64,000 nt of DNA. It comes from Lindgomyces ingoldianus. Taxonomy: Eukaryota > Ascomycota > Dothideomycetes > Pleosporales > Lindgomycetaceae. The notes under the pieces are model-generated. The model searched no databases. It was given only the letters and a program-made list of their open reading frames with translations, and was not told where the DNA came from. Below are positions 44,901 through 59,200 of the stretch, in pieces (position 1 is the first letter of the stretch; every line of letters starts with the position of its first letter). The DNA is taken from NCBI RefSeq assembly GCF_010093535.1, contig NW_022985207.1, forward strand, positions 283,216-347,215, in the 5' to 3' direction. Position numbers and translations under genes: made by a program.

Positions 44901-46200
44901 TTTTTTATAGTTTATTCTGTTATTTTTTTTAACAGCTGTAGCTACATTTTTATATTCTTTAATCTAGTCTAATTATACTTTATATTTCTAATGTCCTAGT
45001 ATTATGCATTCTGTTACAGTACATTATGCATCCTCTATTTTATAGTGGTATAGTATTTAATTATTTTATTAATGTGCCCTTTATTAGAAGTAATAGAACA
45101 TGCATACTAACTTATTATTGCATTCTGTCTATAGTTCTTATTTATAGTCTATACTGTTTCTGCAATAGAGGCAATGTAGCATTTTATAGGTAGATGTTAT
45201 ACTAGTTAGCGTGTTATTATTAGATGCACTTCCTTATGTTCTATGTAGCTACTAGCTAGCCCTATGCTTAGTTAGCTAGTGTTTAATGCAGTATTTGTTA
45301 CTGCACAGATACTAGGTATAAGGGCATTCTCTAAGGTTGTTTTGCACTAGTATTAGTTAAACCTATGTCTATCTAGGGTATTCTTTAGTTTTAATAATTT
45401 GTAAGGGGTAGTTCTAGTAAGCACATTAGAATTTATTATGTTGCCTACTTCTATAGGGGATACAGTATTTTTTATTTTATTAGGTTTCTAAGTCCTTACA
45501 GGTAACAGCTAGCGCAGGGGGAAGCGTATTAGTTTGTTCCTAGCATAGTTTAGGTGTTATTAGTAAAGTGCATTACTAGTTAAGTCTCTTTTCTTTATTA
45601 AAAATCTTTTAAAACATTTTCTATTATTTATTAATATTTATAACTGTGTAATGTGTCTTAGCAATTTCTTTTAATATACTATAAGTTTTAACATTATTAT
45701 TAATGTGTACTTTATATATTAATTTTCTGCAGTCTTTTTAACAGTGTGTGTTGCTGCATTTCTAGTAATCCTTATAGGTAAATTAGTATTTTAGCTCTTA
45801 AGCAGAGATTTCTGTTATTAGTTGTCCTAAAGAAATTTTTTTTTTTTTTAATATTAGCAACATATGTTGCAGCTTAGGTATAGCCTTACTATTTTTTATA
45901 GACAGCAGCCTGTTCTAGTGCCCTAAAGACTTTATTAGTGTCTTATACCTTAACTTTCTAGTATTCTAATAGGCACTTCTTAAATTTATAATTATCTTTG
46001 CATTGCTAGCAGAGGCGTTTATCTAGCTAGTCTAGGATCTCTTGTTTTGTTAGGCCTTATTCTATATGCATTGCTTTAATAAATAGTCTACTATCTTTAT
46101 TCTCTAGTTGTTTAGAGTCTAGACATTTCTAATAAAAGTAGCCTACTTTTTTACAGTTAAGGCATGCCTTCTTTTTAAGCTATTTCTTTTATTTCTTATT
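42000..46200 (-). pseudogene. Ty3/gypsy gag-pol remnant
   Basis: The minus strand decodes, with many stops, to a gag zinc knuckle with its His replaced by Tyr (CLNCKKVGYFYQKC, about 46120-46165), reverse transcriptase with YLDNVLIYT in place of the YxDD box (about 43685-43710), RNase H, and an integrase with DFI, TKF and AYYLQIDKQ-type landmarks (about 42200-42500). Domain order fits Ty3/gypsy. Confidence 0.7.
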
Positions 46201-47195
46201 TAGAGGCAGCCTTACGCTCCTAGAGGTACTGCTTTTTTTTTTAAGGAAGCTACATATATGTCTAGCATAGCTAAGGTCTATAGGTTTAATGTTAGCCTGT
46301 GGAGTTTTTTTCTTTTTCTAGAACTAGTTAGTTTTTCTAGTTGTCTAGCTTTTTTCTTTTTTACTACAGTGTTTAGCATGTCTTTTGTTGTACGTAAGCG
46401 CTTTCTTAACGTAATCTTTAAAGCTCTTAGGCTTCCCTATGTAGATAAATTTGTTCTTAATAGTGTCTAAAAGCCCTTTATAGAACATTTATCTTATAGC
46501 TTTTTTATCTGTCTATCTGCAAATAGTAAGCAGTTCCCTAAAGCAGGCTGCGTATTATTAGACAAAGCTATTACTCTATTAAAAAGCGTCTATTCTATTA
46601 ACTGCTTATTTTTCTTTGTTAACTAGCCTATAAATTATAGTAAGGGCTGCTTTAAAGGAGTTAATATTATTAAAAACTTTCTATGTTTCTAGTAGTAAGA
46701 GTTTACTAGTTATTTTATAGTTTATCTAATTATTAGCATAAGGTTAGAACTAAATAGCAGGCAATCTCTTTAGGTGTAAGCTTATCTAAGAAATTATTTC
46801 TTTATCTGTTTTAAAGGCGCCTTTATTATATTGCATGTAAAGGTGGCATCTAGTAAAGAAGGGTTTTAGATCCTTAGCAGAGCTATTAAATGCCTTAGGG
46901 GGGGCTAGGTGTAGAGTCTTTTTAGATTTAATACTAGTTTTTTCTTAAGTAATGTTTCTAAGGTTTGCTACTTCTAGCTATAGAGCTTAGATTTAATAGA
47001 CGTTTAAGAGTCCTTATTATGCCTGTAGCTAGAGGTGCTGTTTAAGCTGTTTAAGCTTGTTTTAGAGGTAGAGTATTTGTTAGTTTTATGCTTCTTCTGT
47101 TGCTATAGGGGTCTAGCTAGTGCTAGCAGCTAAAGCACCTGTCATGCCAATGTCTAAGGTGGTAGTAGCTATACTTTACAGGTAGTGGTGATTAC

Positions 47196-47816
47196 TGTTA
47201 CAATCCTTACTCTAGAGAAATAGTTTTTTTAGGAGTATGTTAGCCTATAAGGGTGTGTTAACAAGGGGGTAAGACTTAGCTAAATTAGGTGTACAGTCTG
47301 TTAAGCAGAGTGCAGGGTAAGGCGGGGTTAAGAATAGGCAGGCTTGTGGTTTAACCTAGCAGCTGTATAGGGAGCTAGTAAACCTAATCTATAGAGATAG
47401 AAATAGAGGTATATGTGGTGCAAGATATACAAGACAGCAGAGTTCCCTTTGTAAAGGTTTTAATGCCTCTTAGTTTGTTAGATAGTAAAGACTAAATAAT
47501 AAACTTAATAGTAATTATAACTTTCTAACTATAGTTGTAATTAGGACTATATACATAAGGTCTGCATGCGTTTGCATGCGTTGCATGTGTTGCATGCATT
47601 ACCTACAACAGCCTGCAATGCCTGCATTACCTGCAATGTTTTAGTCCCTATTAGATAGTGCATTCCGCAAGGCTTTTATCTAAAAGCTAAAGCTATTCCT
47701 CATCTGTCCTGTCACGTGATTCGCTTAGTTCGGGGCTAAGCGCCTTCCATCCGACATCGTTCGGGCTGTGCGGGACAGCCAGTTGGGTTATTACGGTCTG
47801 ACTGTTGGCCGTAACA
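47196..47816. repeat. Right LTR of Ty3/gypsy element (621 bp)
   Basis: Starts TGTTACAATCC, ends GCCGTAACA, and is followed by GCAAG (47817-47821). Its last 120 bp (about 47697-47816) keep CG and CA dinucleotides that are TG or TA in the left LTR, so this end is much less mutated. Confidence 0.85.
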
Positions 47817-47821
47817 GCAAG

Positions 47822-49350
47822 CTAGCAAGAGCTAGGTTAATTAATTTATTAAGAGGCACTCTATTAACCTATTATCTTAATAGACATCTAGCATAGACGC
47901 TGCGCGTAACAAAGCTAACTTAGCATTTAAGTACTCGCTATATTTTAAGCTTGTACGCAAAAAAATTAAGCAATATAGCATAGAACCACAGCATACCTAT
48001 AATATAGATAAAAAGGGCTTTCTAATTAGGGTACTGTTAAAAATAAAGCAAATCTTCTCTAGACAGTAGTATAAGTAAGGTATTAAGTAGCAGCTTATAT
48101 AGGATAGCAATTGCAAGTAGATTATAACAATAGCTTGCATCTGCGCTAACAGTAGCTCTCTTACGCCTATGCTAATCTACTAAGCTGTTTCTAACTATAT
48201 ACAAAACTTTTAGCTACAGAATTTTAACTTTTTTAAGTATTAAGCTTTCTTTGCTTTATTACTTACAGGTTAGACAAATAATAAACTAGGCCTAGCATAG
48301 CTTAAACATGTGTTTAATTGTGAGACTAAGGTAAAGGCGTAACAGGCGTACTAACTTTTGTTCCTAGATAGCTATAGATTGCATGTTTTAATAGAGTTTA
48401 TTAAGTACTATAACAACAATAAGATCCTTCTAGCTGTATACCTGCTGCATGCGACCTATACACTGCAGCCTCTTAATGTCTGCATGTTTAAACCTCTCTT
48501 GTTAGCCTACTTAGCTAAGCTAGCTAGCTTTATAGATAGATGCTAGAGACTATTATTAATTAAGAAAAGAGACTTCTATAGCATGTTTAATAAGGCCTAG
48601 AAAACATCTTTTAAGCATAAAACTATTCTTAGTGCTTTTAAAGTAACTAGTTTATTACTATTTAAGCTGCAGGTAGTCTTAGATTAATTTTACTATAGGC
48701 AGAAGAAGCAACTATCCTCTAGTAAAAGCACTAGCTTAGCGCTTAGTGCAAAGGATTAGAAGAGGGTTAAAGGCTTTTTAGACAAGGTTGTTAGTAATCT
48801 TTATAAAAGAGACATATAAAAGCTTAAGAAGACTGTCTAGTTATTCTTAGTGTGTTGCATTCTTCTCTAGCGTAAGCTTAAGCAGGTTAAAGATGCGCTA
48901 ATTAATAAGAAGAAGCGCTGCTAGCGTAGCAAGCCTCTCCTACTAGAAGCACCTCTAGAATATTATAGTGGTGCGACCTTCTAGTCCCTAAATAAGGTCT
49001 AAAAAGCACGTAATTGTTAAGCATAAAGAGATGCTAAAAAAGAGGCTCTACAGCTTTAAAAACAAGAGAAGGCAAAGTGTAAAAAAGCAGAGAAAGCTAA
49101 AAAGGCGCGCGCAGTTAAAGGGAAGAGGCATAGAGTAGTAATAGCAAAGGAGGCTTACCTGTAGGAGCTTAAGACAAAAGCAGCTTAACAAGAGAAGGCA
49201 GAGCTTACCTAGCAGGTTAATTAACAGCTTAAAAATAACCTCTAGTAGGCAATAAAGGGCAAGCAAAAAGCTCCTACGCCTATTGCTAGTACGCTGGAGG
49301 ATTTTAATAATAATGCAGCATTAAATAAAGAGAGGGAGCTAGCATTAGGC
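47822..49350 (+). pseudogene. Transposase C-terminal part (DDE core), interrupted
   Basis: Continuation of the transposase after the gypsy insertion: YNIDKKGF, TNNKLGLAWLK, LLFLDSYRLHV and ATYTLQPLNVCMFKPL segments match the DDE core of Fot1/pogo-like transposases, with Asp and Gly positions altered. A highly charged Lys/Glu-rich tail (about 49020-49260) follows. Stops are scattered throughout. Confidence 0.65.
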
Positions 49351-49561
49351 AGGACTTAACGTGGCAGGCAAATTAACCTCCCTATAAGGTATTGCATGTA
49401 AATTATTGCTAGGAATAGAATCTATAGCATTTAATTAGTATTATAACAAAAAATCTATATAATCTATAATTTGTGTGAGTCTCTAGAGCTTCAAAAGTAA
49501 AAGGCGCGGATTGCCAAAATTGTGCATTACGCGAGGCCGTGCATTACGCGCTAAAACATGG

Positions 49562-50290
49562 TACTCAGCAGCTGAGAAACATCTATTGTATTCAAAAATC
49601 GGTGCAATGCTTGGCGTCACCCTCGCCTTTTTTTTCGCGCGCGTATTTTGCTAGCAAACTGCAAATTGCACTATGCAGCCACAAATCGCCCTATAATATT
49701 AATTAGTTAGGTAAAAAAGATAAGGCTATTTAAGTACATGTAACAGGCTATACTAACAGCTTTTCTAGTGTAATAGAACCCTATGTTTTAAGCTCACAGC
49801 GTTGCTGCCGCGCTAACGCGCTAACGTGTTCTAAACTTTTAACCTATACTTTTTATCTACAAGCAAGGATTAAGTAGTTGTACTAGGCTTAATATTTAGC
49901 ACTTTTTTTGTACTAGAATAGCCTGTTAAAGTAATTATAAACTATAAAGACTGCTTTAAGCAAGCTGTTTATAATATAGAGAAAAATCTTAAGGTGTTTA
50001 ACACTACTTAAAAGCCTTTAACAGCAACACTTAGGCAGCTTATTAAGATAAGCCCTTAAGACGCTAACACACTCTATAAAAAGCTAATTTAAAGTAGGTA
50101 GATGTATTAAAATAAGATTTACTACTAGTTACTTATAAAAAAAGGTGTTTACATTAGTTAACTAACTATTTTATAGTTTTTAAAGCAAAAAAAGTAAAGT
50201 AAGCATACCTTATAGCCTTTCTTAATCTATTATAATAAGTAACTTTATAAGATGTTTTACTAAAGCCTTAGGTAGTTTTGTTAGATATGC
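49562..50290. other. Unassigned AT-rich repeat sequence
   Basis: It contains several CGCTAACGCGCTAACG-like blocks (about 49815) and decayed frames that I cannot assign. No gene seen. Confidence 0.4.
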
Positions 50291-52536
50291 GCACCTACTG
50301 TCAAGACAGGAGGAACGCTGGACGAAAGCTGCTACATAGTACAAGCAATAAGCTTAAACAGTATGTTGCTGCAAATTGCAGCATGTTGCAGCTAGTCGCG
50401 CATAGGGCTAGTGCGCGAGGGACTTAGACTAGAAAAACAAAGCTAAGCAACATAAGCAGAGCAGATAGAAAAGAAAAAGAAACATTAATTAATTAATATA
50501 ATTAATTATTATCTTATACATTATATCTAAACCTATTATTTATCTTAGGAAGCCTAGAAACAGTGCTTTAATCTAACAATTAAAAGTCTTAGTGCCTCTA
50601 TTAATACAAAATAGCCACCTAGCCTTTTTAAGACGCAACAGTTGTTCTTTAAGACTACACCAACTACAGAGCCTAGATAATGCAGCTGCAATTAAGATGT
50701 GTAGCGCACAGCATCTAGCCGCAAGTAGATCCTAAGTTAACTATCTAAATAATCTCTAAACTAAGAGCTCTAGAGATGCTGCTAATAGCTAAGTTTTTAC
50801 TAGCCTCTAATGTTAAAACGCCTATGCACATAAACAAGCTATTAATAAGTAGTCTTAGAGCCTTTAAAAAAGCTATTAAATACTATAAAATTAAGACTAA
50901 CAAGTATAAAAGTAATAGATATAATTATAAAAAAGAGTAATTAAGCTTTTAACAGATTGTTGTCTTTATCTAGTTAATAGTTAGCCTGCATCTGCAGTGT
51001 ACATGCTGTTCTCTAGATTAACTACTTAAATAGTAGATTATAAACTTTAAAGCTATAGTTAGTGTTAATAACTAATTTAAATAAAAATATGTGTGTAACT
51101 AATATAATACATTTTTAAAGCTACTAAGAAACATAAGTACATAAGACCTATAGCTAGCAGAGTATAATTACGCTGCTATAGAAGCAGAGACATAATATGT
51201 TCTAGAAATAATATAGTTTAATGCTGTTATAAAGAACTTTCTAACTACTATAAATAAAGTTTCCCCTTATTAGTTTATAACTTTTTAAAAAAGTAGATAG
51301 TTTACACTAAACATATATTAAAAAAATAATAAAGTGCTTTTAAAAACACATAATGTTAAATTATTTAATATATATAAAAAAGCATAAAGCTACTTTTATA
51401 ATAGATAACTTATTATATTTTACTAAAAGTAGAAAAACTACTTAGAGCATAAATAGAGACACTTATAGTGCAAAAGTTGTAATGTTAAAAAAAATAATAA
51501 AAAGTTATTTTTAAGCTAGAAGCCTACTAAAATAAAAGGCACTAAATGTTCTATATATAGACATATCTATGCACTAAAGAATTACTTCTATGTCTATCTA
51601 AACAGAGCACTAGACTAGTAGAAGCTAAATAAAAAAGTTAAAAAGCTTATAGCATTAAAGTGTAAGCATAACTTAGAATTTTAAGGCTTACTTAAAAGGT
51701 AGTGTAGATATAATTTAAGAATACTAATTTTAAAAAGTTTACATGCACTTACACTAAAGATATAAAAAGACTAACTTAAAAGCTAAAAAGTATTAAAAAT
51801 TAAGGCAGCTACATTGCTAGCTATAGTTAGTTAATTTAAACTAGAATAGATATTTACTAAAAGAATTATTTATTCTTAACTTAAGCTTAATATGCTATGT
51901 TATAAATAATTTTAATTAAATTTATAACTATTATTTACTAACACTAAAAAACTTTATCTAGTTTAAAAACTTTTATATATAGATTTAAAGCTATAAATTA
52001 ATTACACTAAGCTTAAAAAGTAAGTATAAAACACATAGTTAAGTATATAGTCTTATACTATATAATGTTGCACTGTGCCTAGACCTGTTATGCAACCTAG
52101 TCTTATTTTACCTACTATAATAAAAAGGAATTTAGTAAGACACATAAGTAAAGCTAACTACTTTAAAGGCTTTAGATAAGATAATAATTAAAGATTTTAT
52201 AAAGATTTATAGCTAATAAGTGTTAAAGTACTATCTACTATAAAAAGGCTTATATTATACACATATAATTAACACAAGAACTAAATATAGTCTATAAAAA
52301 GTATTAGTAGAGCTATAGCATAAGTGTCTTAGACACCCTAGACTAGCTACACTTAAACACTTTATATAGTAAGCTAAAAATGTGTAAATTAAAAAAATTA
52401 TAATAGTTTAATATAACTTATAACTATAGCAAAGGTAAAATATAATAATAAATTAGCTACACACTATAAATTAGTAATAGTAGACTTAGTAAAAGACTAT
52501 TAATTAATTTTTATGCATATAAAGCATAAAGTATTA

Positions 52537-53652
52537 ACGTACCTAACAGGTTGGCTAGGCCACTTTTGCCAAGCCCCTACTAAACTCTACCTATCTACAT
52601 AATGCCTTAATAACAACACTAGATTAAATCTTCTAAAGAACGTTAGATATAGCTTGCTCTTTAGGCTCTTAAATAAGACTTAAAACTCTTCTTATAACGC
52701 GCTGCAGCTATCTATAATGTCTCTTACACAACACTAAGCAATTAACGCGCTAGACAGCCTTTACAAGCAGAATGCTAGCCTAAATTAAAGAATCTAACTA
52801 AGCTTAAAAAAAAAGTAGTTGTTAAGTACATACTTAAGCTTATTATGCGCAGATTTCCTTCTAGGCTTACAGCTATAGCTAATATAGCTAATTCCTTGCC
52901 TATAGAGCGCAATGTAGGCCAGGTTAGCTTAAACTAGACTAGTATGTAGGTTAAGCACTGCCCTAAGTTTATAATAAAGTTTAATTACAAGTATAATTAT
53001 AAGAGAGCGCTTTATAAAGATCTAAAGGTTATCTAGGGCTAGTTTTGCCTAGTAGCTAACATAAAAGCTAAGTACAGTATCTAGAATAAAGACAGGTATA
53101 ACTTTAACAAGTTAGGCTTTATAATAGGCTAGATATTAACTAGAGCAGTTATTATAGCTTTAGAGAGATAAGAACAGCTAAAGGCAATATAGTAAAGTAA
53201 TAGAAAGTAGATAATAGTTATTTAGAGCATTAACATAACAAAGTAAGCTATAAGATTATAAAGCTTTAAGCAGTAAATAAGGCTACTACATAATGTAGAT
53301 TGCATAAAAGAAAGTAGATTTAGGCAAAAAAGACTTTAATAGTTAAGAATAGAGCTTATCTAACTGCTCTAAAGGAGTTTAAAGCGCGTAGTAATAAGAA
53401 GAAGCTAAAGACGCAGGTGCGCGCTAAAGGAGGTAAGCTAAGTTAAAAGTAATGCAGGCAGTGTAATTAGACTAGGCATAACTTGCGTACATGTAAGTAA
53501 GTAGTAGAAGTAGACTTTAAATAATATCTTATGTTGTATTACTTTATACAGGGCTAAAGTAGGCTGTTTTGCAAGAGAATAGGGTGGTTTTAGTAGGGGC
53601 TTAGCAAAAGTGGCCGGCCAACCCGTGTGGCCGGCCAACCTGTTAGGTACGT
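52537..53652 (+). mobile_element. Family B DNA transposon, internally deleted
   Basis: 1116 bp, with ACGTACCTAACAGG at the left, the inverted form at the right, and TA on each side. The right TIR holds two direct GGCCGGCC-containing repeats, of which the left TIR keeps only one. The interior joins the 5' region and the 3' end of a Fot1-like transposase gene, so the DDE core is mostly missing. It is inserted in the copia-like element. Confidence 0.75.
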
Positions 53653-54271
53653 TATAAAAGAGTAAAGTTAAATGCTAATTACTAATAAGTATTCTAGCCT
53701 CTAGTAGGACCTTTACTTTAAAAATAATAGGCCTACTAAATTAATTATTAAAGCTTTTATAATTTTTTTTAAAGAACTATTATAATATTACTATAAAAGT
53801 TATTAAAGCTAATAATAAAATTATAATAGTAAAACTAAAGGTAGAACGCTAGCTAGGATTATATAAAATAACTGTTAAGCCTTTAGCACTAAATACATAA
53901 GCCTAGAACAGAGGAGCTAAACGCTTAAAAGGTGTAAATAAAAAGAAGTTATAGGCTATGCAACTAGATGCTAACCTACTATAAAATATATAGCTATACA
54001 TTACTAGAGCTAGTGTATACTTATATAATTAGACGCTAAACTATGCTAATAACTAGAAGACACTATATAAGATCTTCTTTATATAAGTAGCTTTAAATAA
54101 TAAAGTTATTATATTAATTTAAAAGCTAAGCTTTACACATTTAAAAGCTTATAGCTATAAAGTATTTATAATAACTAATAACACACATTAAAATAAATCT
54201 AAGCTATAAAAGCTAAACTTAAAGGCGTAGATTAAATATCTAGTTAGGTACTAATTATTAAACATCTACTA

Positions 54272-56137
54272 ACGTACTTTATAGGCGAGTTGCTTACACA
54301 CCTAAGTCGCTTACTTTTGCTAAGACCCTACCCTAACAAACTCTATTATAGCCTATAACAACCCGCTCTAGAACTATATAGTACAGTACAGCCTAGAATA
54401 TTATTTAGATACTACTTCTGCTTCTTGCTTACATGTTTGCGTATTATGCCTAGTCTAATTGCACTATCTGCAGCGCCTTTAGAATAGCTTACCTACTTTA
54501 GCTTACACCTGCTTCTTTACCTTTTTTCTATTACTGCGCGCCTTAAACTTCTTTAAAGCTGTTAAGTGTAAGCTTTTTTAAATTATTAAGGTCTTTTTTA
54601 CCTTAATTTACTATTTTTTATGTAATTTATATTATATAGCAGCCTTATTAGCTGCTTAAAGCTTAGTAATTTTTTATTATACTAACACTAGCTTATGCAT
54701 AATTATTACTTCTCTTTTTAAAACTTTTTTAAACACTTTAACTATAAAAGTTAGTAAACTATTTATATGCTTTTAAATTTTTATTTTTATAAGCATTAAT
54801 TATAACTTAAGTTTTAAAGTATTACTTAGAGTTTATAACTGCTAGGGCTTATTATATATAAGTAGTAGTAGTAATAGAGTGCGCAACTTTATATTAAGGC
54901 TTATTATAACTTATTATAAGTTAAAAGAAACTAATCTAATACTTTAAAACTTTTTTTAAATATTACTAAAAGTAATTATAGCATTATAAGCTACTTTAAA
55001 GTATAGTAAAAACTTTATTTTTATAATATAAGTAATCTAGTTATGCATAAGGTTTTTAGCTTAGCGCTTATACACTTTTTTAAAAAAAGTAAAATAACTT
55101 ATATTAAGTAGCTATAAAAAGTGTAATAAGTAAAAAAGTATATAAATAGTAATAATTTTATTATCTTTATAGTATTACTAAAAATAAAGTAAGTTATAGC
55201 TTTTATACCTATTAATAACTAGTAAATAGTAGCTACTAATAGTACACTTTTTTATATGCGCGTTAAAGTGCTTTAACTAGTCTAAACTAAGCTAATTAGT
55301 AGTCTAGCTGTGCTTAGAGATTATAATAACTTAATTCTAAAGTAAATTTTTATTTTTATACTAGTTTAAAAAGTAGTTACTACTTTAAAAAATAATAAAA
55401 AGTAAAATAGCTTACTTTTTAGCATTAATGCTTTAAATAGCTATTATTTACTTCTAGTTACTTAGCTAAACTGCTTTTAGCTATTCTTATTTCTTTAAAC
55501 TTATAATAACTACTTTAGTAGATATCTAGCCTATTATAAACTTTATTTTATTAAAGTTATATATATTATTATTCTAAATACTATACTTAGCTTTAATATT
55601 TTTTATAAAGTTAAGCTAGCTTTAAATTACTATAAAATTTTTATAAAAAGCTTTTTTATAGTTATACTTACACTTAAACTTTACTTTAAGCTTTAAGTAA
55701 TACTTAATAAATATATTAAGCTAGTTTATGCTAATATAGCCTATATTATACTTAGTGTGTAAAAAATTAGCTATATTAGCTATAGCTACTAGCTAGAAGA
55801 GAAATTCTTATGCATCTAGCTTAAGTATATGCTAAATAATTACTTACTTTTTATTATTATCTAGCTTTTATAAGTTAGCTATATAATTAGCTTAAAAAGG
55901 TTATTTAGCATGTTAGTTACTTATTATCTTTTAAAAAACCTTATAAATAGCTGCAGCGTGTTAGTTAAAAAATATTATATTTTATTTAAAAGCTTAAAGT
56001 GTAAGCTACATCTAACATTTTTTTAACATATTTAAGTAGTGTTATTAGAAATGCATTAGTGTAGAAAAAGTAGTGTAGTAGAGTCTTAGCAAAAGTAAGT
56101 AACTTAGGTGTGTAAGCAACTCGCCTATGAAGTACGT
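54272..56137 (-). mobile_element. Full-length family A transposon copy on the minus strand
   Basis: 1866 bp between TA duplications. The 3' end lies at the left and the 5' end at the right, with the same termini as 62118-63983. Heavily RIP-mutated, with no intact frame. It interrupts the copia-like integrase region. Confidence 0.8.
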
Positions 56138-56249
56138 TATGTATAAATACTACTGCTAGTAAAAGTAATTTATATATATAATGTTATTTTTAATAAACAC
56201 TTAATTTTTAGTAGTAAGCCTAAAGACTTAATAAATAACTTTATATATA

Positions 56250-59200
56250 ACGTACTTCATAGGCAAGTTGCTTACACACCTAAGTTGCTTACTTTTACTA
56301 AGACCCTACTACACTACTTTTTTTACACTAATGCATTCCTAACAACACTACTTGAATATGTTAAAAAAATATTAAATATAGCTTACACTTTAAGCTTTTA
56401 AATAAAATATAATACTTTTTAACTAATATGCTGCAGCTATCTATAAGATCTTTTAAAAAATAATAAGTAACTAACGCGCTAAATAACCTTTTTAAGCTAA
56501 TTATATAGCTAACTTATAAAAGCTAGATAATAATAAAAAGTAGGTAATTATTTAGCACATACTTAAGCTAGATGCGTAAGGAATTCCTCTCTAGCTAGTA
56601 GCTATAGCTAATATAGCTAATTTTTTACACACTAAGCATAATATAAGCTATATTAGTATAAACTAACGTACTTTATAGGCGAGTTGCTTACACACCTAAG
56701 TTGCTTACTTTTGCTAAGACCTTACTACACTACTTTTTTTACACTAATGCATTCCTAATAACACTACTTAAATGTGTTAAAGGAACATTAGATGCAGCTT
56801 ATGCTTTAGGCTTTTAAATAAAACATAACACTTTCTAACTAACGCGCTATAGCTATCTATAGAGTTCTTTAAAAGATAATAAGTAACTAACACGCTAAAC
56901 AACTTTTCTAAGCTAATTATACAGCTAACTTATAGAAGCTAGATAATAATAAAAAGCAGGTAATTATTTAGCACATACTTAAGCTAAATGTGTAAGGATT
57001 TCCCCCCTAGCTAGCAGCTATAGCTAATATAGCTAATTCTTTACACGCTAAGCATAATATAGGCTATATTAGCATAAACTAGTCTAATATGTTTGTTAAG
57101 TGTTACTTAAAGCTTAAAGTAAAGTTTAAGTGTAAGTATAACTATAAAAAAGCTTTTTATAAAGATCCTGCAGTAATATAAGGCTAGTTTAACCTTATAA
57201 AGAATATTAAAGCTAAGTATAGTATCTAAAATAATAACATATACAACTTTAATAAGATAAGGTTTATAATAGGCTAGATATCTACTAGAGTAGTTATTAC
57301 AGGTTTAGAGAGACAAGGACAGCTAAAAGCAGTCTAGCTAGGCAACTAGAAGTAGACAACAGCTATTTAGGGCATTAATGCTAAAAAGTAGGCTATTCTG
57401 CTTTTTATTATCTTCTAAGGTAGCAACTACTTTTTAAACTAGTATAAGAAGAAAAATCTACTTTAAGATTAAGTTATTATAATCTCTAAGCGCAGCTAGA
57501 CTACTAATTAGCTTAGTTTAGACTAGTTAAAGCACTTTAACATGTATATAAAGAAGTGTACTGTTAGCAGCTACTATCTGCTAGTTATTAATAGGTATAA
57601 AAGCTATAACTTACTTTATTTCTAGTAATACTATAAAGATAATAAAATTATTACTATCTACATGCCTTTTTACTTATTACACCTCCTACAGCTACTTAAT
57701 ATAGGTTGTTTTACTTTTTTAAAAAAGGCGTATAAGCGCTAAGCTAAAAACCTTATGCGCAACTAGATTACTTATATTATAAAAATAAAGTTCCTGCTAT
57801 GCTTTAAAGTAGCCTATAATACTGTAATTACTTCTAGTAATATCTAAAAAAAGTTTTAAGGCGCTAGATTAGTTTCTTTTAACCTATAACAAGTTATAAT
57901 AGGCCTTAATGTAAAGTTACACACTCTATTACTACTACTACTTATATATAATAAGCCCTAGCAGTTGTAAACCCTAAGTAATACCTTAGAACTTAGGTTA
58001 TAATTAATACTTATAAAAATAAAAATTTAAAAGCATATAAATAGTTTACTAACTTTTATAGTTAAGGTGTTTAAGAAAGTCTTAAAGAGGGTAGTAATAA
58101 TTACATATAAGCTAGTATTAGTGCAATAGGAAATTACTAAGCTTTAAGCAGCTAATAAGGCTGCCACATAACATAAATTGCATAAAAAAAAAGCAGATTA
58201 AGGCAGAAAAGACTTTAATAATTTAGAAAAGCCTGCGCTTAACAGCTCTAAAGAAGTTTAGAGCGCGCAGTAACAGAAAGAAGGCAAAGAAGCAGGTGCA
58301 AGCTAAAGTAGGTAAGCTATCCTAAAGGCGCTGCAGACAGTGCAATTAGACTAGGCATAACGCGTAAACGTGTAAGCAAGAAGTAGAAGTAGTATCTAAA
58401 TAATATTCTAGGCTGTACTGTACTATATAGTGCTAGAGCGGGTTGTTATAGGCTATAATAGAGTTTGTTAGGGTGGGGTCTTGGCAAAAGTGAGCGACTC
58501 GGGTGTGTGAGCGACTCGCCCATGAAGTACGTTAGCTTAATATATTTATTAAGTGTTACTTAAAGCTTAAAGTAAAGTTTAAGTGTAAGTATAACTATAA
58601 AAAAGCTTTTTATAAAATTTTTATAGTAATTTAAAGCTAGTTTAACCTTATAAAAAATATTAAAGCTAAGTATAGTATCTAGAATAATAACATGTACAAC
58701 TTTAATAAAATAAAGTTTATAATAAGCTAAATATCTACTAAAGTAGTTATTATAAGTTTAGAGAGATAAAGATAGCTAAAAGTAGTCTAGCTAAGTAAAT
58801 AGAAGTAGACAACAGCTATTTAAAGCATTAATGCTAAAAAGTAGGCTATTTTACTTTTTATTATTTTTTAAGGTAGCAACTACTTTTTAAACTAGTATAA
58901 AAAAATCTACTTTAAAATTAAGTTATTATAATCTCTAAGCGCAGCTAGACTACTAATTAGCTTAGTTTAGACTAGTTAAAGCACTTTAATGTGCATATAA
59001 AGAAGTGTACTATTAGTAGCTACTATCTACTAGTTATTAACAGCTATAAAAGCTATAACTTACTTTATTTTTAGTAATACTATAAAAGTAATAAAATTAT
59101 TACTATTTATATGCCTTTTTACTTATTACACTTTTTATAGCTACTTAATATAAGTTATTTTACTTTTTTAAAAAAAGTGTATAAGCACTAAGCTAAAAAC

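Larger units (their letters stand above)
40183..47816 (-). mobile_element. Ty3/gypsy LTR retrotransposon, RIP-inactivated
   Basis: 7634 bp with two 621-bp LTRs (40183-40803 and 47196-47816) and the 5-bp target duplication GCAAG (40178-40182 and 47817-47821). The gag-pol remnants read on the minus strand, so the right LTR is the functional 5' LTR. It is inserted in the transposase gene of the TIR element at 39808-49561. Every coding frame is destroyed by stops. Confidence 0.88.
39808..49561 (+). mobile_element. Pogo/Tc5-like DNA transposon split by a Ty3/gypsy insertion
   Basis: TA dinucleotides (39806-39807 and 49562-49563) flank inverted termini of about 40 bp that include TGTTTTAGCG and AATGCACGGCCTCGCG. 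Subtracting the nested retrotransposon and its duplicated GCAAG leaves about 2.1 kb. The left part (39898-40180) decodes to an N-terminal helix-turn-helix of the psq/Tc5 type. The right part (47822-49350) decodes to a DDE transposase core and a Lys-rich tail. All frames carry many stops, mostly TAG/TAA at Gln positions. Confidence 0.8.

Noticed and set aside
46258..46470. 70-codon open frame in the AT-rich block
   Set aside because: Antisense to the decayed gypsy gag-pol remnant, with a Phe/Leu-rich low-information composition.
48358..48546. 62-codon open frame
   Set aside because: A stop-free piece of the decayed transposase core, not an independent gene.
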